The notes below the pieces were generated by a model, which saw only the letters and a list, made by a program, of their open reading frames with translations, was not told where the DNA came from and searched no databases. The position numbers were made by a program, and so were the translations under genes. This document shows, piece after piece, positions 9,660-17,803 of a stretch of DNA of 54,198 nt (positions are counted from its first letter, which is position 1; every line of letters starts with the position of its first letter). The stretch is from Yersinia artesiana (GTDB lineage: Bacteria > Pseudomonadota > Gammaproteobacteria > Enterobacterales > Enterobacteriaceae), in NCBI RefSeq assembly GCF_902726545.1, contig NZ_CACVAD010000003.1, positions 1 to 54,198 on the forward strand. Direction: 5' to 3'.

Positions 9660-10676
9660 TTAATCGGGATAGCCCTGAGGATTCTGTGATTGCCAGCGCC
9701 AGGTGTCAGCCGCCATTTCGCCCAACGAACGGCTGACTCGCCAGCCCAGTTGTTGCGCGGCTTTGGTGGGATCCGCCCAATAAGCCGAAAGATCGCCGTC
9801 ACGACGCGGTGCAAAATGGTAGGCCAGTGGTTTGCCACAAGCTTTGCTGAATGCTTCGACCACTTGTAAGACACTGTGACCGACACCCGCACCTAAATTG
9901 AAAATATGTACGCCAGGTTGATTGTGTAACTTTTTCATTGCGACAACATGGCCGTCAGCTAAATCGACCACATGAATATAGTCCCGTACCCCAGTGCCAT
10001 CAGGGGTTGGATAGTCATTGCCAAATATTGCCAGTGATTCACGACGGCCTACGGCAACCTGTGCAATAAACGGCATCAAGTTGTTAGGGATGCCCTGTGG
10101 GTCTTCCCCCATCAATCCTGACGGATGGGCTCCAACCGGATTGAAATAGCGCAGAATGGTCATGTTCCATTGTGGATCAGCCAGTTGCATATCTTGCAGG
10201 ATTTGCTCAACCATTAATTTGCTGCGGCCATAGGGGCTGGAAGGCGAGCCGGTTGGGAAGCTTTCGACATAAGGAATTTGCGGCTGATCACCATACACGG
10301 TGGCGGATGAACTGAAGATAAAGTTTTTGACTTGAGCAGAGCGCATCGCTTCCAGTAAGACCAAAGTACCATAGACATTATTATTGTAATATTCCAATGG
10401 CTTACTGACGGATTCGCCGACAGCTTTCAAGCCAGCAAAATGAATAACTGCATCAATAGAATGAGTGGCAAATATCTTATCGAGTAAGGCGCGATCACGG
10501 ATATCCCCCTGATAAAATTCAGGTGTGTAACCGGTCAATTGATCTATCCGGGCTAATACGCTGGATTTGCTATTACAAAGGTTGTCGAGGATCACTGGCG
10601 TGTGGCCAGCTTCAATCAATTGCACACAGGTATGGCTACCAATGTAACCGCTACCACCTGTTACCAGAACGTACAT
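9660..10676 (-). CDS. galE: UDP-glucose 4-epimerase
   Basis: GalE interconverts UDP-galactose and UDP-glucose using bound NAD. It is the first gene of galETKM. The 338-residue product has the Rossmann loop GGSGYIGSH at 7-15 and the short-chain dehydrogenase triad Ser124, Tyr149 and Lys153 (YGRSK), matching E. coli numbering. Codons 7-12 also contain the internal GalR operator. Confidence 0.97.
   Translation of the reverse strand: MYVLVTGGSGYIGSHTCVQLIEAGHTPVILDNLCNSKSSVLARIDQLTGYTPEFYQGDIRDRALLDKIFATHSIDAVIHFAGLKAVGESVSKPLEYYNNNVYGTLVLLEAMRSAQVKNFIFSSSATVYGDQPQIPYVESFPTGSPSSPYGRSKLMVEQILQDMQLADPQWNMTILRYFNPVGAHPSGLMGEDPQGIPNNLMPFIAQVAVGRRESLAIFGNDYPTPDGTGVRDYIHVVDLADGHVVAMKKLHNQPGVHIFNLGAGVGHSVLQVVEAFSKACGKPLAYHFAPRRDGDLSAYWADPTKAAQQLGWRVSRSLGEMAADTWRWQSQNPQGYPD
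10642..10657. promoter_or_regulatory. Internal gal operator (OI) within galE
   Basis: On the minus strand this reads GTGGTAGCGGTTACAT, identical to my recollection of the E. coli internal GalR/GalS operator. Its centre lies 111 bases from the upstream operator at 10753-10768. Confidence 0.8.
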
Positions 10677-10707
10677 AAAAGACTCCTCGAATGACTTTTG
10701 TCTAAGA

Positions 10708-10713
10708 AAGATA
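10708..10713 (-). promoter_or_regulatory. gal promoter -10 region
   Basis: On the minus strand GCATGCTATCTT aligns with the overlapping P2/P1 -10 elements of the E. coli gal promoter. TATCTT would be the P1 -10 hexamer, with a start near 10701. Confidence 0.5.
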
Positions 10714-10734
10714 GCATGCCATTATGTGAGAAAA

Positions 10735-10750
10735 GGTGATCTGTGCTCAA
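10735..10750 (-). promoter_or_regulatory. Degenerate CRP site of the gal promoter
   Basis: The right half AGATCAC is good but the left half is poor. The centre lies about 41.5 bases upstream of the predicted P1 start, the E. coli spacing. Position supports it more than sequence. Confidence 0.4.
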
Positions 10751-10752
10751 TA

Positions 10753-10768
10753 ATGGAATCGTTTACAT
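10753..10768. promoter_or_regulatory. Upstream gal operator (OE)
   Basis: On the minus strand ATGTAAACGATTCCAT matches the E. coli OE half-sites at 14 of 16 bases. Its centre is about 60 bases upstream of the predicted P1 start, the same position as in E. coli. Confidence 0.8.
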
Positions 10769-10937
10769 TTAATTTTATCGTAGCTTAAACTCTGTGAAGG
10801 TATAAATACAGGGGAATGAACAATGATAGGCAAAAAAAGGAGAGAAAACTCAGGTATGACAAAGATAACCACAGTGGTAGCGTTCTCATCCATTCATTTA
10901 GCAGGAATGTCCTGCTAATGACACGCTATGGCCCGAT

Positions 10938-10967
10938 ACCAGTGAATCAAATGGTATCGGGTCTTGT
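10938..10967. terminator. Perfect hairpin downstream of the CPBP gene
   Basis: CCCGATACCA pairs with TGGTATCGGG, a 10-bp stem with a 10-base loop. A second stem, AGCAGGA with TCCTGCT, lies at 10901-10917. Neither has a U-run. The remaining gal-CPBP spacer (10769-10900) holds nothing else that I can name. Confidence 0.5.
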
Positions 10968-10976
10968 CAGTAAAAA

Positions 10977-11795
10977 TCAGTGGGCGGAATAAAGCGGGTA
11001 GGTAAAGAACAGCAAGTGCATTAAATTCAGACCGAAATGGAATGCCACGGCAACCCACAAACGGCCACTCCATAGCCATGCTAAGCCATAAATAACTCCC
11101 GCCAGAGCAGCGAACACCATTAACAGCGCGCCACCGGCAAAATGCGCGGCACCGAATAACAGCGCGGTAAGCAGCAGTGCTGGATAGTTCCCGATGCACT
11201 GACTTAGGCGTTGCTGTAAATAACCACGGAATAGCGCCTCTTCGGCCAGGCAAACAAAAAATATGTTGGCCATAATAAAGGAGCCAACCCATGACGGAGT
11301 GTGCATTTCAACTTTCAAACCGCCTAGCGCGACCGCCAGCAGTAACAAGGCAGGGATACTGACAATCAAACCTAACCAACTGAACCCGCTAACTGAGAGA
11401 TGCTTTTTGGCAACAAACAAGGTGGGGAGGCAAGCGAGTAAAATAAAGGGAACCAATGCCTTATCAAGATTGTAATACATGGTGAAGGGGGCGCTCAGTG
11501 GCCCTACTTTTACGCGGTCTAACACTTTCAAGTTGTTAAAACCAGGAATCAGGTGCAGGAATAAGGCAACAGCGGCGAGTACCAAAAGCAATTCTAATCC
11601 GGCGGCCAGCCATTTCTGTTGACGATATTTATTTAGTAGCAGCGCAACCACCAGTGTCAGCAACAGAAATGCCGCCGAGGGTAATGTCAGAACACCGTGA
11701 TAAAGGGCAATTGATAAGGATAAAGCCAAGAGAAACAGGGAAAGTACCCGGTTAATTGATAAGAAAAGCAGCGATGCCGCAAGTACGCCCCACAT
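10977..11795 (-). CDS. CPBP-family intramembrane glutamic endopeptidase
   Basis: The 272-residue product is very hydrophobic, with about eight membrane segments. It carries the CPBP (CAAX protease / Abi) motifs: EEALFRGYLQQR near residue 182, AHFAG near 212 and HFGLNLMH near 254, which together supply the catalytic Glu and His residues. Bacterial members are membrane proteases linked to self-immunity or protein processing. The substrate here is unknown. It stands alone between the gal and mod operons, a place where E. coli has no such gene. Confidence 0.8.
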   Translation of the reverse strand: MWGVLAASLLFLSINRVLSLFLLALSLSIALYHGVLTLPSAAFLLLTLVVALLLNKYRQQKWLAAGLELLLVLAAVALFLHLIPGFNNLKVLDRVKVGPLSAPFTMYYNLDKALVPFILLACLPTLFVAKKHLSVSGFSWLGLIVSIPALLLLAVALGGLKVEMHTPSWVGSFIMANIFFVCLAEEALFRGYLQQRLSQCIGNYPALLLTALLFGAAHFAGGALLMVFAALAGVIYGLAWLWSGRLWVAVAFHFGLNLMHLLFFTYPLYSAH

Positions 11796-11981
11796 AGGTC
11801 ATCCTTTGTTTATGTAGCTCTACAATATTCGAAGTCAGATAACTCAAACCATTATCTTCCGCCAGCCTTAATAAGGGCTGACGGTTGGAATAATAACATA
11901 GGTGGTTGGGCATAAACTTCAGGTAAATGGGGTCAACCTTTCATTATTTTTAGATAAATAAAATAGATAATTCTGATACAT

Positions 11982-13475
11982 TCAACCGGATAATTTTTCC
12001 TGCTGATATTGATAAATATCGCCATCAGGAATAAAGGTTAGCCGGTGGGTAATGCATTGCGGCGCATCTTCTGCGTGGTGAGACACAAACAACAATTGTG
12101 TCTCACCCTCACTGATCATCACATCAATAAAACGACGCACTAACAAGCGGTTAAGTGGATCTAATCCTTGCAATGGTTCGTCGAGAATCAGTAGTGCAGG
12201 GTGTTTTACCAGCGCTCTGGCGATCAGGGCCAAACGCTGTTGCCCCCACGATAAGCTATGGAAAGGCTGATCGGCGGTCGCGGCAGAAAACCCCAGTAAT
12301 GCCAGCCATTGATCGGCAAGTTGTTGTTGCCGGTCTGATACGGCCTGATAAATACCAATTGAATCGAAAAAGCCCGATAAAATCACCGTGCGCAGATTGG
12401 TACTGACACGGTAATCCAAATGCAAACTGCTGCTGACATAACCGATATGGCGCTTAATATCCCAGATGGTTTCCCCACTGCCACGACGGCGGCCAAACAG
12501 TGTTAAATCATTACTGTAACCTTGTGGATGATCACCTGTGATTAGGCTGAGTAAAGTTGATTTCCCAGCACCATTCTGGCCGATAATCTGCCAATGCTCG
12601 CCTGGATTCACCTGCCAACTCAAGTTATGCAAGATAGGGCGTTCATTGTACTCCACCACTCCATTTTTCAATACAATCAGAGGATTGTCTTGCGATAAAT
12701 GAACTTGCTGCTGTGGATTTTCTGTTTCTGGCAGTAACAATCCCTCAAGATTTTCGCTGTGGGCCAGTTGAGCAATCAGTGCTTGGGAAAGGATCTGCTG
12801 ACGCGGGCCAGTGTGGGTCAATTGGCAATCCGCGAGTACGCCGACGTATTGCACAAAATCGGGAATATCATCAAAGCGGTTAAGCACCAAAACCAGTGTG
12901 ACACCGTGCGCTGCAAGTGTGGACAGCATGCCGGCTAACTGCGCACGGGCGGCCACATCCAAACCATCAAACGGCTCATCCAGAATCAGCAAGTCGGGTT
13001 GAGGCATCAGTGCCCGGCATAACAATGTCTTGCGGGTTTCACCGGTCGAAAGATACTTAAAGCGGCGGGAGAGCAAATGACTAATGCCAAATTGTTCTGC
13101 CAGTTGCTGGCAGCGTTGCGAATCGCTGAATTCTTCCTGGATGATTTCGGCTGTGGTGCGCCCGGTGTCATCTTCATCGGCGCTGAGTAAATCGGTGTTA
13201 TTACGCTGCCACTCTTCGCTGACTAACTGTTGCAGTTGCTCGAAAGACAAACGCACAATATGGTTGAAATTGCTCTGGCGACTGCCACCAAGCAGGATAA
13301 GTTCTCCCGCTAAAGCCTTGGCCAGCGACGATTTACCACTGCCATTGGCACCAACAAATGCCCAGCTATCCCCTGACTGCTGCTTACCACCAGAAGAGAT
13401 ACGTAACTCTGGCAAGATGAGTGTCCGGGTGTCGCTCAGACGAAAACAACCTTGCGTTATTTGCAATTCAGACAT
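11982..13475 (-). CDS. modF: Molybdate-linked ABC ATPase ModF
   Basis: ModF is a cytoplasmic protein with two ABC ATPase domains that is transcribed with modE; its role in molybdenum handling is unclear. The 497-residue product has Walker A loops GANGSGKSS (near 41) and GQNGAGKST (near 295). Signature motifs are LSTGE in the first domain and LSWGQ in the second, with LLILDEP Walker B motifs in both. I start at 13475 (MSELQITQG), which aligns with E. coli and has GGGAAAG upstream. Earlier in-frame codons lack family support. Confidence 0.92.
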   Translation of the reverse strand: MSELQITQGCFRLSDTRTLILPELRISSGGKQQSGDSWAFVGANGSGKSSLAKALAGELILLGGSRQSNFNHIVRLSFEQLQQLVSEEWQRNNTDLLSADEDDTGRTTAEIIQEEFSDSQRCQQLAEQFGISHLLSRRFKYLSTGETRKTLLCRALMPQPDLLILDEPFDGLDVAARAQLAGMLSTLAAHGVTLVLVLNRFDDIPDFVQYVGVLADCQLTHTGPRQQILSQALIAQLAHSENLEGLLLPETENPQQQVHLSQDNPLIVLKNGVVEYNERPILHNLSWQVNPGEHWQIIGQNGAGKSTLLSLITGDHPQGYSNDLTLFGRRRGSGETIWDIKRHIGYVSSSLHLDYRVSTNLRTVILSGFFDSIGIYQAVSDRQQQLADQWLALLGFSAATADQPFHSLSWGQQRLALIARALVKHPALLILDEPLQGLDPLNRLLVRRFIDVMISEGETQLLFVSHHAEDAPQCITHRLTFIPDGDIYQYQQEKLSG

Positions 13476-13541
13476 CATCTTTCCCATATTCTGCAACACA
13501 ATAATAGGTGTAGGAATAGGCGGGAAGGGGCAAAATGTCAA

Positions 13542-13559
13542 CAGGTAAATGCTTATCTA
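13542..13559. repeat. 18-bp perfect direct repeat, left member
   Basis: CAGGTAAATGCTTATCTA occurs here and again at 13688-13705. The two copies closely bracket hairpin repeat copy B, like a target-site duplication. Confidence 0.85.
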
Positions 13560-13562
13560 AGA

Positions 13563-13685
13563 CTGCTGACAAAGTTAAATGAAGGGGAATCGTGCCGTTG
13601 GGGTCGTAACGGCGTAAGCCGTCGGAGTGCCCCTAGGTGCGGTCACCCCTTCACAAACTGAACTATAAATAGCTTTGCTATTAAC
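13563..13685. repeat. Dispersed hairpin repeat, copy B (modE-modF spacer)
   Basis: The core at 13580-13653 is the partner of copy A at 1610-1683. The stems are kept by paired changes: the inner stem is ACGGC/GCCGT instead of GCGAC/GTCGC, and the middle stem is GGGGT/GCCCC instead of CGGGT/ACCCG. It lies between modE and modF, so it is probably transcribed. Confidence 0.75.
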
Positions 13686-13687
13686 CT

Positions 13688-13705
13688 CAGGTAAATGCTT
13701 ATCTA
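13688..13705. repeat. 18-bp perfect direct repeat, right member
   Basis: This is the second copy of CAGGTAAATGCTTATCTA; see 13542-13559. Only the first ten bases recur again, at 11920-11929. Confidence 0.85.
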
Positions 13706-13729
13706 CGGTTGATAACTAACGTGAATTAC

Positions 13730-14521
13730 TCAACACAGTGTGGCGATGATGACCCGATCAGCATTGAACTGGGCAATAACATCACTTCCCACGCGCAAAT
13801 TCAGTTTGTGTAATTCGCTATTATTCTGTGTCGAGCAGAGACTGGCTCCACCTGCCAGCGTCACGATAACCTCACTGTGTTCATTGCCCGGCTCGATACT
13901 ACTAACGGTGCCCGGCAGCGAATTATCCGCTGCCCCCGCGAGCGCTTGATCAGTGATAAGTTTTATCCAGGGCGCTTTGATCAATGCCAACACTTCTTTA
14001 CCCGCTGCCAATTGTAACCGGTCGGCACTTTGCTGGGTTATCGCCGCAGATAAGCGAGTTTTCCTATCGGATAACAGAATATTGACGTGTTGCTGAACCT
14101 GCTGATGGTCACGCTCAATGACGGTGCCGAAGAATTGATTACGAGCGCTGGTTTGCAGTGAAAAACGAGAAATTGCGGCCAACAAGCTATCCAGTGGCAT
14201 TGAGTCGTCTTTCAGAGTATCAAAGGCTTTTTGCTGAATCTGCGCCAGCAAATCATAGAGCTGAATTAAACGCTCGCCATAGCGAGTCAGAAAAGCACCG
14301 CCGCCACCTTTGCCACCCGTTGCCCGCTCGACTAATATTTCTTCAGCTAATGTATTCATTTCATTGATGGCATCCCAGGCGCTTTTATAGCTAATCCCGG
14401 CGAGTTTCGCGCCCTGACTGATTGACCCGGTATTTTGTATTTGTTTCAGTAATGAGATACGTCGTGGATCGGCAAACAGTCGCTGCTGAAGTTTTAAAGT
14501 GAGTAGGATTTCGGCCTGCAT
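13730..14521 (-). CDS. modE: Molybdate-responsive transcriptional regulator ModE
   Basis: ModE binds molybdate, dimerises and controls molybdenum genes, repressing modABC and activating moa in E. coli. The 263-residue product has an N-terminal winged helix-turn-helix (about residues 20-80, including GISYKSAWDAINEMN) and the glycine-rich ATGGKGGGGA loop. Two Mop-type molybdate domains follow, with SARNQFFG near 124. I start at 14521 (MQAEILLTLKLQQ), which aligns with E. coli and has GGAGC upstream. Matching operators are visible before modA and moaA. Confidence 0.96.
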   Translation of the reverse strand: MQAEILLTLKLQQRLFADPRRISLLKQIQNTGSISQGAKLAGISYKSAWDAINEMNTLAEEILVERATGGKGGGGAFLTRYGERLIQLYDLLAQIQQKAFDTLKDDSMPLDSLLAAISRFSLQTSARNQFFGTVIERDHQQVQQHVNILLSDRKTRLSAAITQQSADRLQLAAGKEVLALIKAPWIKLITDQALAGAADNSLPGTVSSIEPGNEHSEVIVTLAGGASLCSTQNNSELHKLNLRVGSDVIAQFNADRVIIATLC

Positions 14522-14609
14522 GATTTTTAGCTCCAGCGGGAAACGCGTATTGTGACTCAACAATCGATGTATATCCAATGAACATCAAGTGCGTAGCGCT
14601 AAAGCCCCA

Positions 14610-14629
14610 ATCGCACGTTTGGCAGGTTA
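14610..14629 (+). promoter_or_regulatory. Candidate marbox upstream of acrZ
   Basis: ATCGCACGTTTGGCAGGTTA keeps the GCAC core and part of the MarA/SoxS/Rob consensus, but the A-rich right half is poor. E. coli acrZ is under MarA/SoxS/Rob control, so the position is sensible. Confidence 0.3.
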
Positions 14630-14711
14630 CATTCTTTTCGTGTGGGTTAGAATAACTGCATTCATTCATTGCTTATATAATTTACACAGAATGATATCTA
14701 TTGGTTATTGT

Positions 14712-14727
14712 GATAACGTGGGTTATC
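14712..14727. promoter_or_regulatory. Perfect 6-4-6 inverted repeat upstream of acrZ
   Basis: GATAAC-GTGG-GTTATC lies 30 bases before the acrZ start. The binding protein is unknown. Confidence 0.4.
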
Positions 14728-14756
14728 GCTCTATAAAGTAGTTATGAGAGGTTAGT

Positions 14757-14897
14757 ATGTTAGATCTTTTGAAAAGCCTGCTTTTTGCTGTGGTCATGGT
14801 ACCCGTAGTGATGGCAGTGATTTTGGGCATGATCTATGGGCTGGGTGAGGTGTTTAACATCATCTCTAAAACGGGTCACACGAAAGAACGCTCTTAA
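14757..14897 (+). CDS. acrZ: AcrZ, small accessory subunit of the AcrAB-TolC efflux pump
   Basis: This 46-residue protein reads [20 protein letters not shown] and continues [15 protein letters not shown] before a short charged tail. It is nearly identical to E. coli AcrZ (49 residues) over the single membrane helix. AcrZ packs against AcrB in the inner membrane and adjusts which drugs the pump exports. It lies between modE and modA as in E. coli. A terminator follows, so it is its own transcript. The start has GAGAGG about eight bases upstream. Confidence 0.95.
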   Translation: MLDLLKSLLFAVVMVPVVMAVILGMIYGLGEVFNIISKTGHTKERS

Positions 14898-14939
14898 TGA
14901 GATAACTGCTGTTTCTGACGCGGTTGTATTCACTTCATA

Positions 14940-14976
14940 AATGCCTGGCGGATTAACGCCGGGCATTTTCGTTTTT
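14940..14976 (+). terminator. acrZ terminator
   Basis: AATGCCTGGCG pairs with CGCCGGGCATT (one wobble) over a 6-base loop, followed by TTCGTTTTT. Confidence 0.85.
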
Positions 14977-15066
14977 ATCTTTTGCTTCATTATCTTCACT
15001 TCTGCTGTGACAACTCAAGATACCTCACATCTAGCCGATAAATTACATGACCTGCCCATGATGTTA

Positions 15067-15090
15067 CGTTATATTTCAGCGTATATAGCG
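15067..15090. promoter_or_regulatory. ModE operator of modABC
   Basis: The 24-base site begins CGTTATAT and ends TATATAGCG, the same length and ends as the E. coli modA operator. It is 23 bases before the modA start and would cover the promoter, so molybdate-bound ModE should repress import. Confidence 0.8.
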
Positions 15091-15113
15091 GTATCACTCA
15101 TGCGGAGAACAAG

Positions 15114-15890
15114 ATGAAGAATCAATACGGTAAAGTGAATAAATGGGTTGCGAGTGCGGTGTTGCTGGCAGCATTTTCCAGTTCTGCCATGGCGGCAGAT
15201 ATCACAGTTTTCGCGGCTGCCTCTTTGACCAATGCGCTGCAAGATATCGCAGCACAGTATAAGAAAGAGAAGCAAGTTGAAGTGGTGGCCTCTTACGCAT
15301 CATCCTCCACTCTGGCTCGCCAGATTGAGCAGGGTGCCCCGGCGGACTTATTTATCTCTGCTGATCAACAATGGATGGATTATGCCATTGATAAGCAACA
15401 AATGGTCGCTAATACCCGCTTTACCCTGTTAGGTAATGAGTTAGTATTGATTGCGCCAAAAGACAGCAAAATTACCAAAGTCGAGATTGATAAAAAAACA
15501 GATTGGAAGAAATTGTTAGAAGGTGGCCGTCTGGCGGTTGGCGATCCTGATCATGTTCCTGCCGGGATTTATGCCAAAGAGTCACTGGAGAATTTAGGTG
15601 CCTGGACAACTTTAGCCCCAGAAATGGCACGAGCCAATAACGTGCGCAGTGCTATGGCACTGGTCGAACGGGCAGAAGCGCCGCTGGGTATTGTCTATGG
15701 CTCAGATGCTATAGCCAGCGATAAAGTGAAAGTTGTGGGGGTATTCCCGGCAGCAAGTCATAAGCCGGTTGAATACCCAATGGCAATTGTTAAAGGTCAT
15801 GAAAATCCTACCGTTACTGCTTTTTATGATTACCTGAAAAGCCCGGCAGCGGCTGTTATTTTCGAAAAATATGGATTTACCACACGCTAA
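15114..15890 (+). CDS. modA: Molybdate-binding periplasmic protein ModA
   Basis: ModA captures molybdate or tungstate in the periplasm for ModBC. The 258-residue product has a signal peptide of about 27 residues ending SSSAMAA, then the family motif FAAASLTNAL with oxyanion-binding serine and threonine. Other conserved stretches are SSSTLARQIEQGAPADLFISAD (in parts) near 62 and GDPDHVPAGIYAKE near 143. A GGAGA site precedes the start. It shares one base with modB, so the three genes form a coupled operon. Confidence 0.96.
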   Translation: MKNQYGKVNKWVASAVLLAAFSSSAMAADITVFAAASLTNALQDIAAQYKKEKQVEVVASYASSSTLARQIEQGAPADLFISADQQWMDYAIDKQQMVANTRFTLLGNELVLIAPKDSKITKVEIDKKTDWKKLLEGGRLAVGDPDHVPAGIYAKESLENLGAWTTLAPEMARANNVRSAMALVERAEAPLGIVYGSDAIASDKVKVVGVFPAASHKPVEYPMAIVKGHENPTVTAFYDYLKSPAAAVIFEKYGFTTR

Positions 15891-16585
15891 TGATATTGAG
15901 TGAGTATGAGTGGCAGGCCATTATTCTGAGCCTGAAGGTTTCCGGTGTGGCGGTGGTGTGCAGTTTGCCGTTAGGTATTTTGATGGCGTGGATTTTAGTG
16001 CGCTGCCGTTTCCCCGGGAAGTCTTTGTTAGATAGTGTTATTCACTTGCCACTGGTGCTGCCGCCAGTGGTTATTGGTTATTTGCTGTTGATAAGCATGG
16101 GCCGACGCGGTTTTATTGGCGAGTGGCTTTATAGCTGGTTTGGCATTAATTTCAGTTTCAGTTGGCGTGGTGCGGCATTGGCCTCGGCGGTGGTGGCTTT
16201 CCCGCTGATGGTCAGGGCAATTCGTTTGGCGTTAGAGGCAGTTGATACCCGTCTGGAACTGGCGGCGCGCACCCTTGGAGCAAATCCGTGGCGGGTGTTT
16301 TTCACTATCACGCTGCCGCTTTCTTTACCGGGTGTGATAGCCGGCACGGTACTCTCTTTTGCCCGTTCGCTGGGGGAGTTTGGTGCCACCATCACTTTCG
16401 TTTCCAATATTCCCGGCGAAACCCGCACCATTCCATTGGCTATGTACACCCTGATTGAAACGCCCGGCGCTGAAGCGGCGGCGGCAAGGTTATGTGTTAT
16501 CGCCATTATTCTGTCGCTGGTTTCTCTGTTGTTGTCTGAATGGCTGGCCCGTTGGGGTAAAAAGCGCATGGGGGTACCATGCTAG
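15890..16585 (+). CDS. modB: Molybdate ABC transporter permease ModB
   Basis: ModB is the inner-membrane channel of the molybdate importer. The 231-residue product has about five helices and the permease loop [19 protein letters not shown] near residue 127, which contacts the ATPase. Its start overlaps the modA stop by one base, and its end overlaps modC by seven. Confidence 0.96.
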   Translation: MILSEYEWQAIILSLKVSGVAVVCSLPLGILMAWILVRCRFPGKSLLDSVIHLPLVLPPVVIGYLLLISMGRRGFIGEWLYSWFGINFSFSWRGAALASAVVAFPLMVRAIRLALEAVDTRLELAARTLGANPWRVFFTITLPLSLPGVIAGTVLSFARSLGEFGATITFVSNIPGETRTIPLAMYTLIETPGAEAAAARLCVIAIILSLVSLLLSEWLARWGKKRMGVPC

Positions 16586-17643
16586 AACTGGATTTCAGCC
16601 AACAACTGGGTGATTTGCATTTACAAGTGAGCACTAATTTACCCGCCCAAGGTATTACCGCTATTTTTGGATTATCGGGGGCTGGTAAAACATCGCTGAT
16701 CAATGTGATTGGTGGTTTGACTCGTCCGCAGCAAGGCAAAGTTGTGCTTAATGGCCGGGTGCTGGTGGATGCAGAACAGAATATTTATCTGCCACCGGAA
16801 AAACGGCAGGTAGGTTATGTCTTTCAGGATGCGCGTTTGTTCCCCCATTATCGCGTAATGGGTAACTTGCAATATGGTATGAACCCGTCAATGCGCGGGC
16901 AGTTTGATACTATTGTAGGATTACTGGGGATTGAGGCGCTATTAGGGCGCTTCCCGTTAACCCTTTCTGGTGGTGAAAAACAGCGGGTAGCAATTGGCCG
17001 TGCCTTGCTGACCGCCCCTGAGCTGTTGTTGATGGATGAGCCTTTAGCCTCACTGGATTTGCCGCGCAAACGGGAACTGTTGCCGTATCTGGAACGGCTG
17101 GCGCAAGACGTCAATACACCGATATTGTATGTCAGCCACAGCATGGATGAGATTTTACGTTTGGCGGATCAAGTGGTGGTGATGGATGCAGGTAAAGTTC
17201 GCGCTGTTGGTGGCCTGGAAGAGGTGTGGGCCAGTAGTGCATTGCGTCCGTGGCTGCAACGGGAAGAGCCGAGCAGCATTTTGCGGGTGAGTGTCATTGG
17301 TCATCATGACCGTTACGCGATGACGGCACTGGCATTAGGCGACCAGCGGCTATGGGTCGGAAAGCTGGAGGCGCAAGAGGGCGATTCAATGCGTATCCGG
17401 ATAAATGCGGCCGATGTCTCATTGGTATTACAGCCCCCGCAAAACAGCAGTATTCGCAATATTTTGCCCGCTAAAATAGCCGAATGCCTTGAAGTTGATG
17501 GGCAGGTCGATGTCAAACTGGCTGTTGGCGACCAATGGTTATGGGCAAGAATTACACCATGGGCGCGGGATGAACTGGGGCTGAAACCCGGTCAGTGGGT
17601 ATACGCACAGATAAAAAGTGTGTCGTTTAATCGTAAGAATTGA
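16579..17643 (+). CDS. modC: Molybdate ABC transporter ATP-binding protein ModC
   Basis: ModC powers molybdate import. The 354-residue product has Walker [10 protein letters not shown] near residue 31, signature [15 protein letters not shown] near 130 and Walker B LLLMDEP near 151, with the switch histidine in SHSMDE. A C-terminal Mop/TOBE domain (about 290-354) can bind oxyanion and may give feedback inhibition. It is the last gene of modABC and is followed by a long palindrome with a U-run. Confidence 0.96.
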   Translation: MLELDFSQQLGDLHLQVSTNLPAQGITAIFGLSGAGKTSLINVIGGLTRPQQGKVVLNGRVLVDAEQNIYLPPEKRQVGYVFQDARLFPHYRVMGNLQYGMNPSMRGQFDTIVGLLGIEALLGRFPLTLSGGEKQRVAIGRALLTAPELLLMDEPLASLDLPRKRELLPYLERLAQDVNTPILYVSHSMDEILRLADQVVVMDAGKVRAVGGLEEVWASSALRPWLQREEPSSILRVSVIGHHDRYAMTALALGDQRLWVGKLEAQEGDSMRIRINAADVSLVLQPPQNSSIRNILPAKIAECLEVDGQVDVKLAVGDQWLWARITPWARDELGLKPGQWVYAQIKSVSFNRKN

Positions 17644-17660
17644 GAGATATAAACCTCTAC

Positions 17661-17792
17661 AACTCGATCTTAAGTGGTGAGGATAGGCAGAAGAGTAAAG
17701 CGTCCGCGCCAGGACGGCGCGGCTCGAGCCCCCAGGGAAGGGTTTACGGCGTCTTTACGATCTGCCTGTCTTCACCGCTGCGAGCTTTTTTT
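17661..17792. repeat. Long imperfect palindrome doubling as the modABC terminator
   Basis: The arms at 17661-17700 and about 17745-17785 are inverted relatives sharing GGTGA.GA.AGGCAGA and GTAAAG. An inner stem pairs CCGCGCC with GGCGCGG (17704-17722). TTTTTTT follows at 17786-17792, so a modC transcript would end here. I recognise this as a type of Yersinia intergenic palindrome but cannot assign a family name with certainty. Confidence 0.7.
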
Positions 17793-17803
17793 AACAAACT
17801 CGA

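Noticed and set aside
10855-10917. 20-codon frame (MTKITTVVAFSSIHLAGMSC) with AAAGGAG upstream
   Set aside because: The SD is about 12 bases from the ATG, the frame is very short, its end overlaps a hairpin, and I know no homologue.
13084-13548. 154-codon frame antisense to modF
   Set aside because: It is rich in Ser, Cys and Arg, typical of an antisense shadow of a conserved gene.
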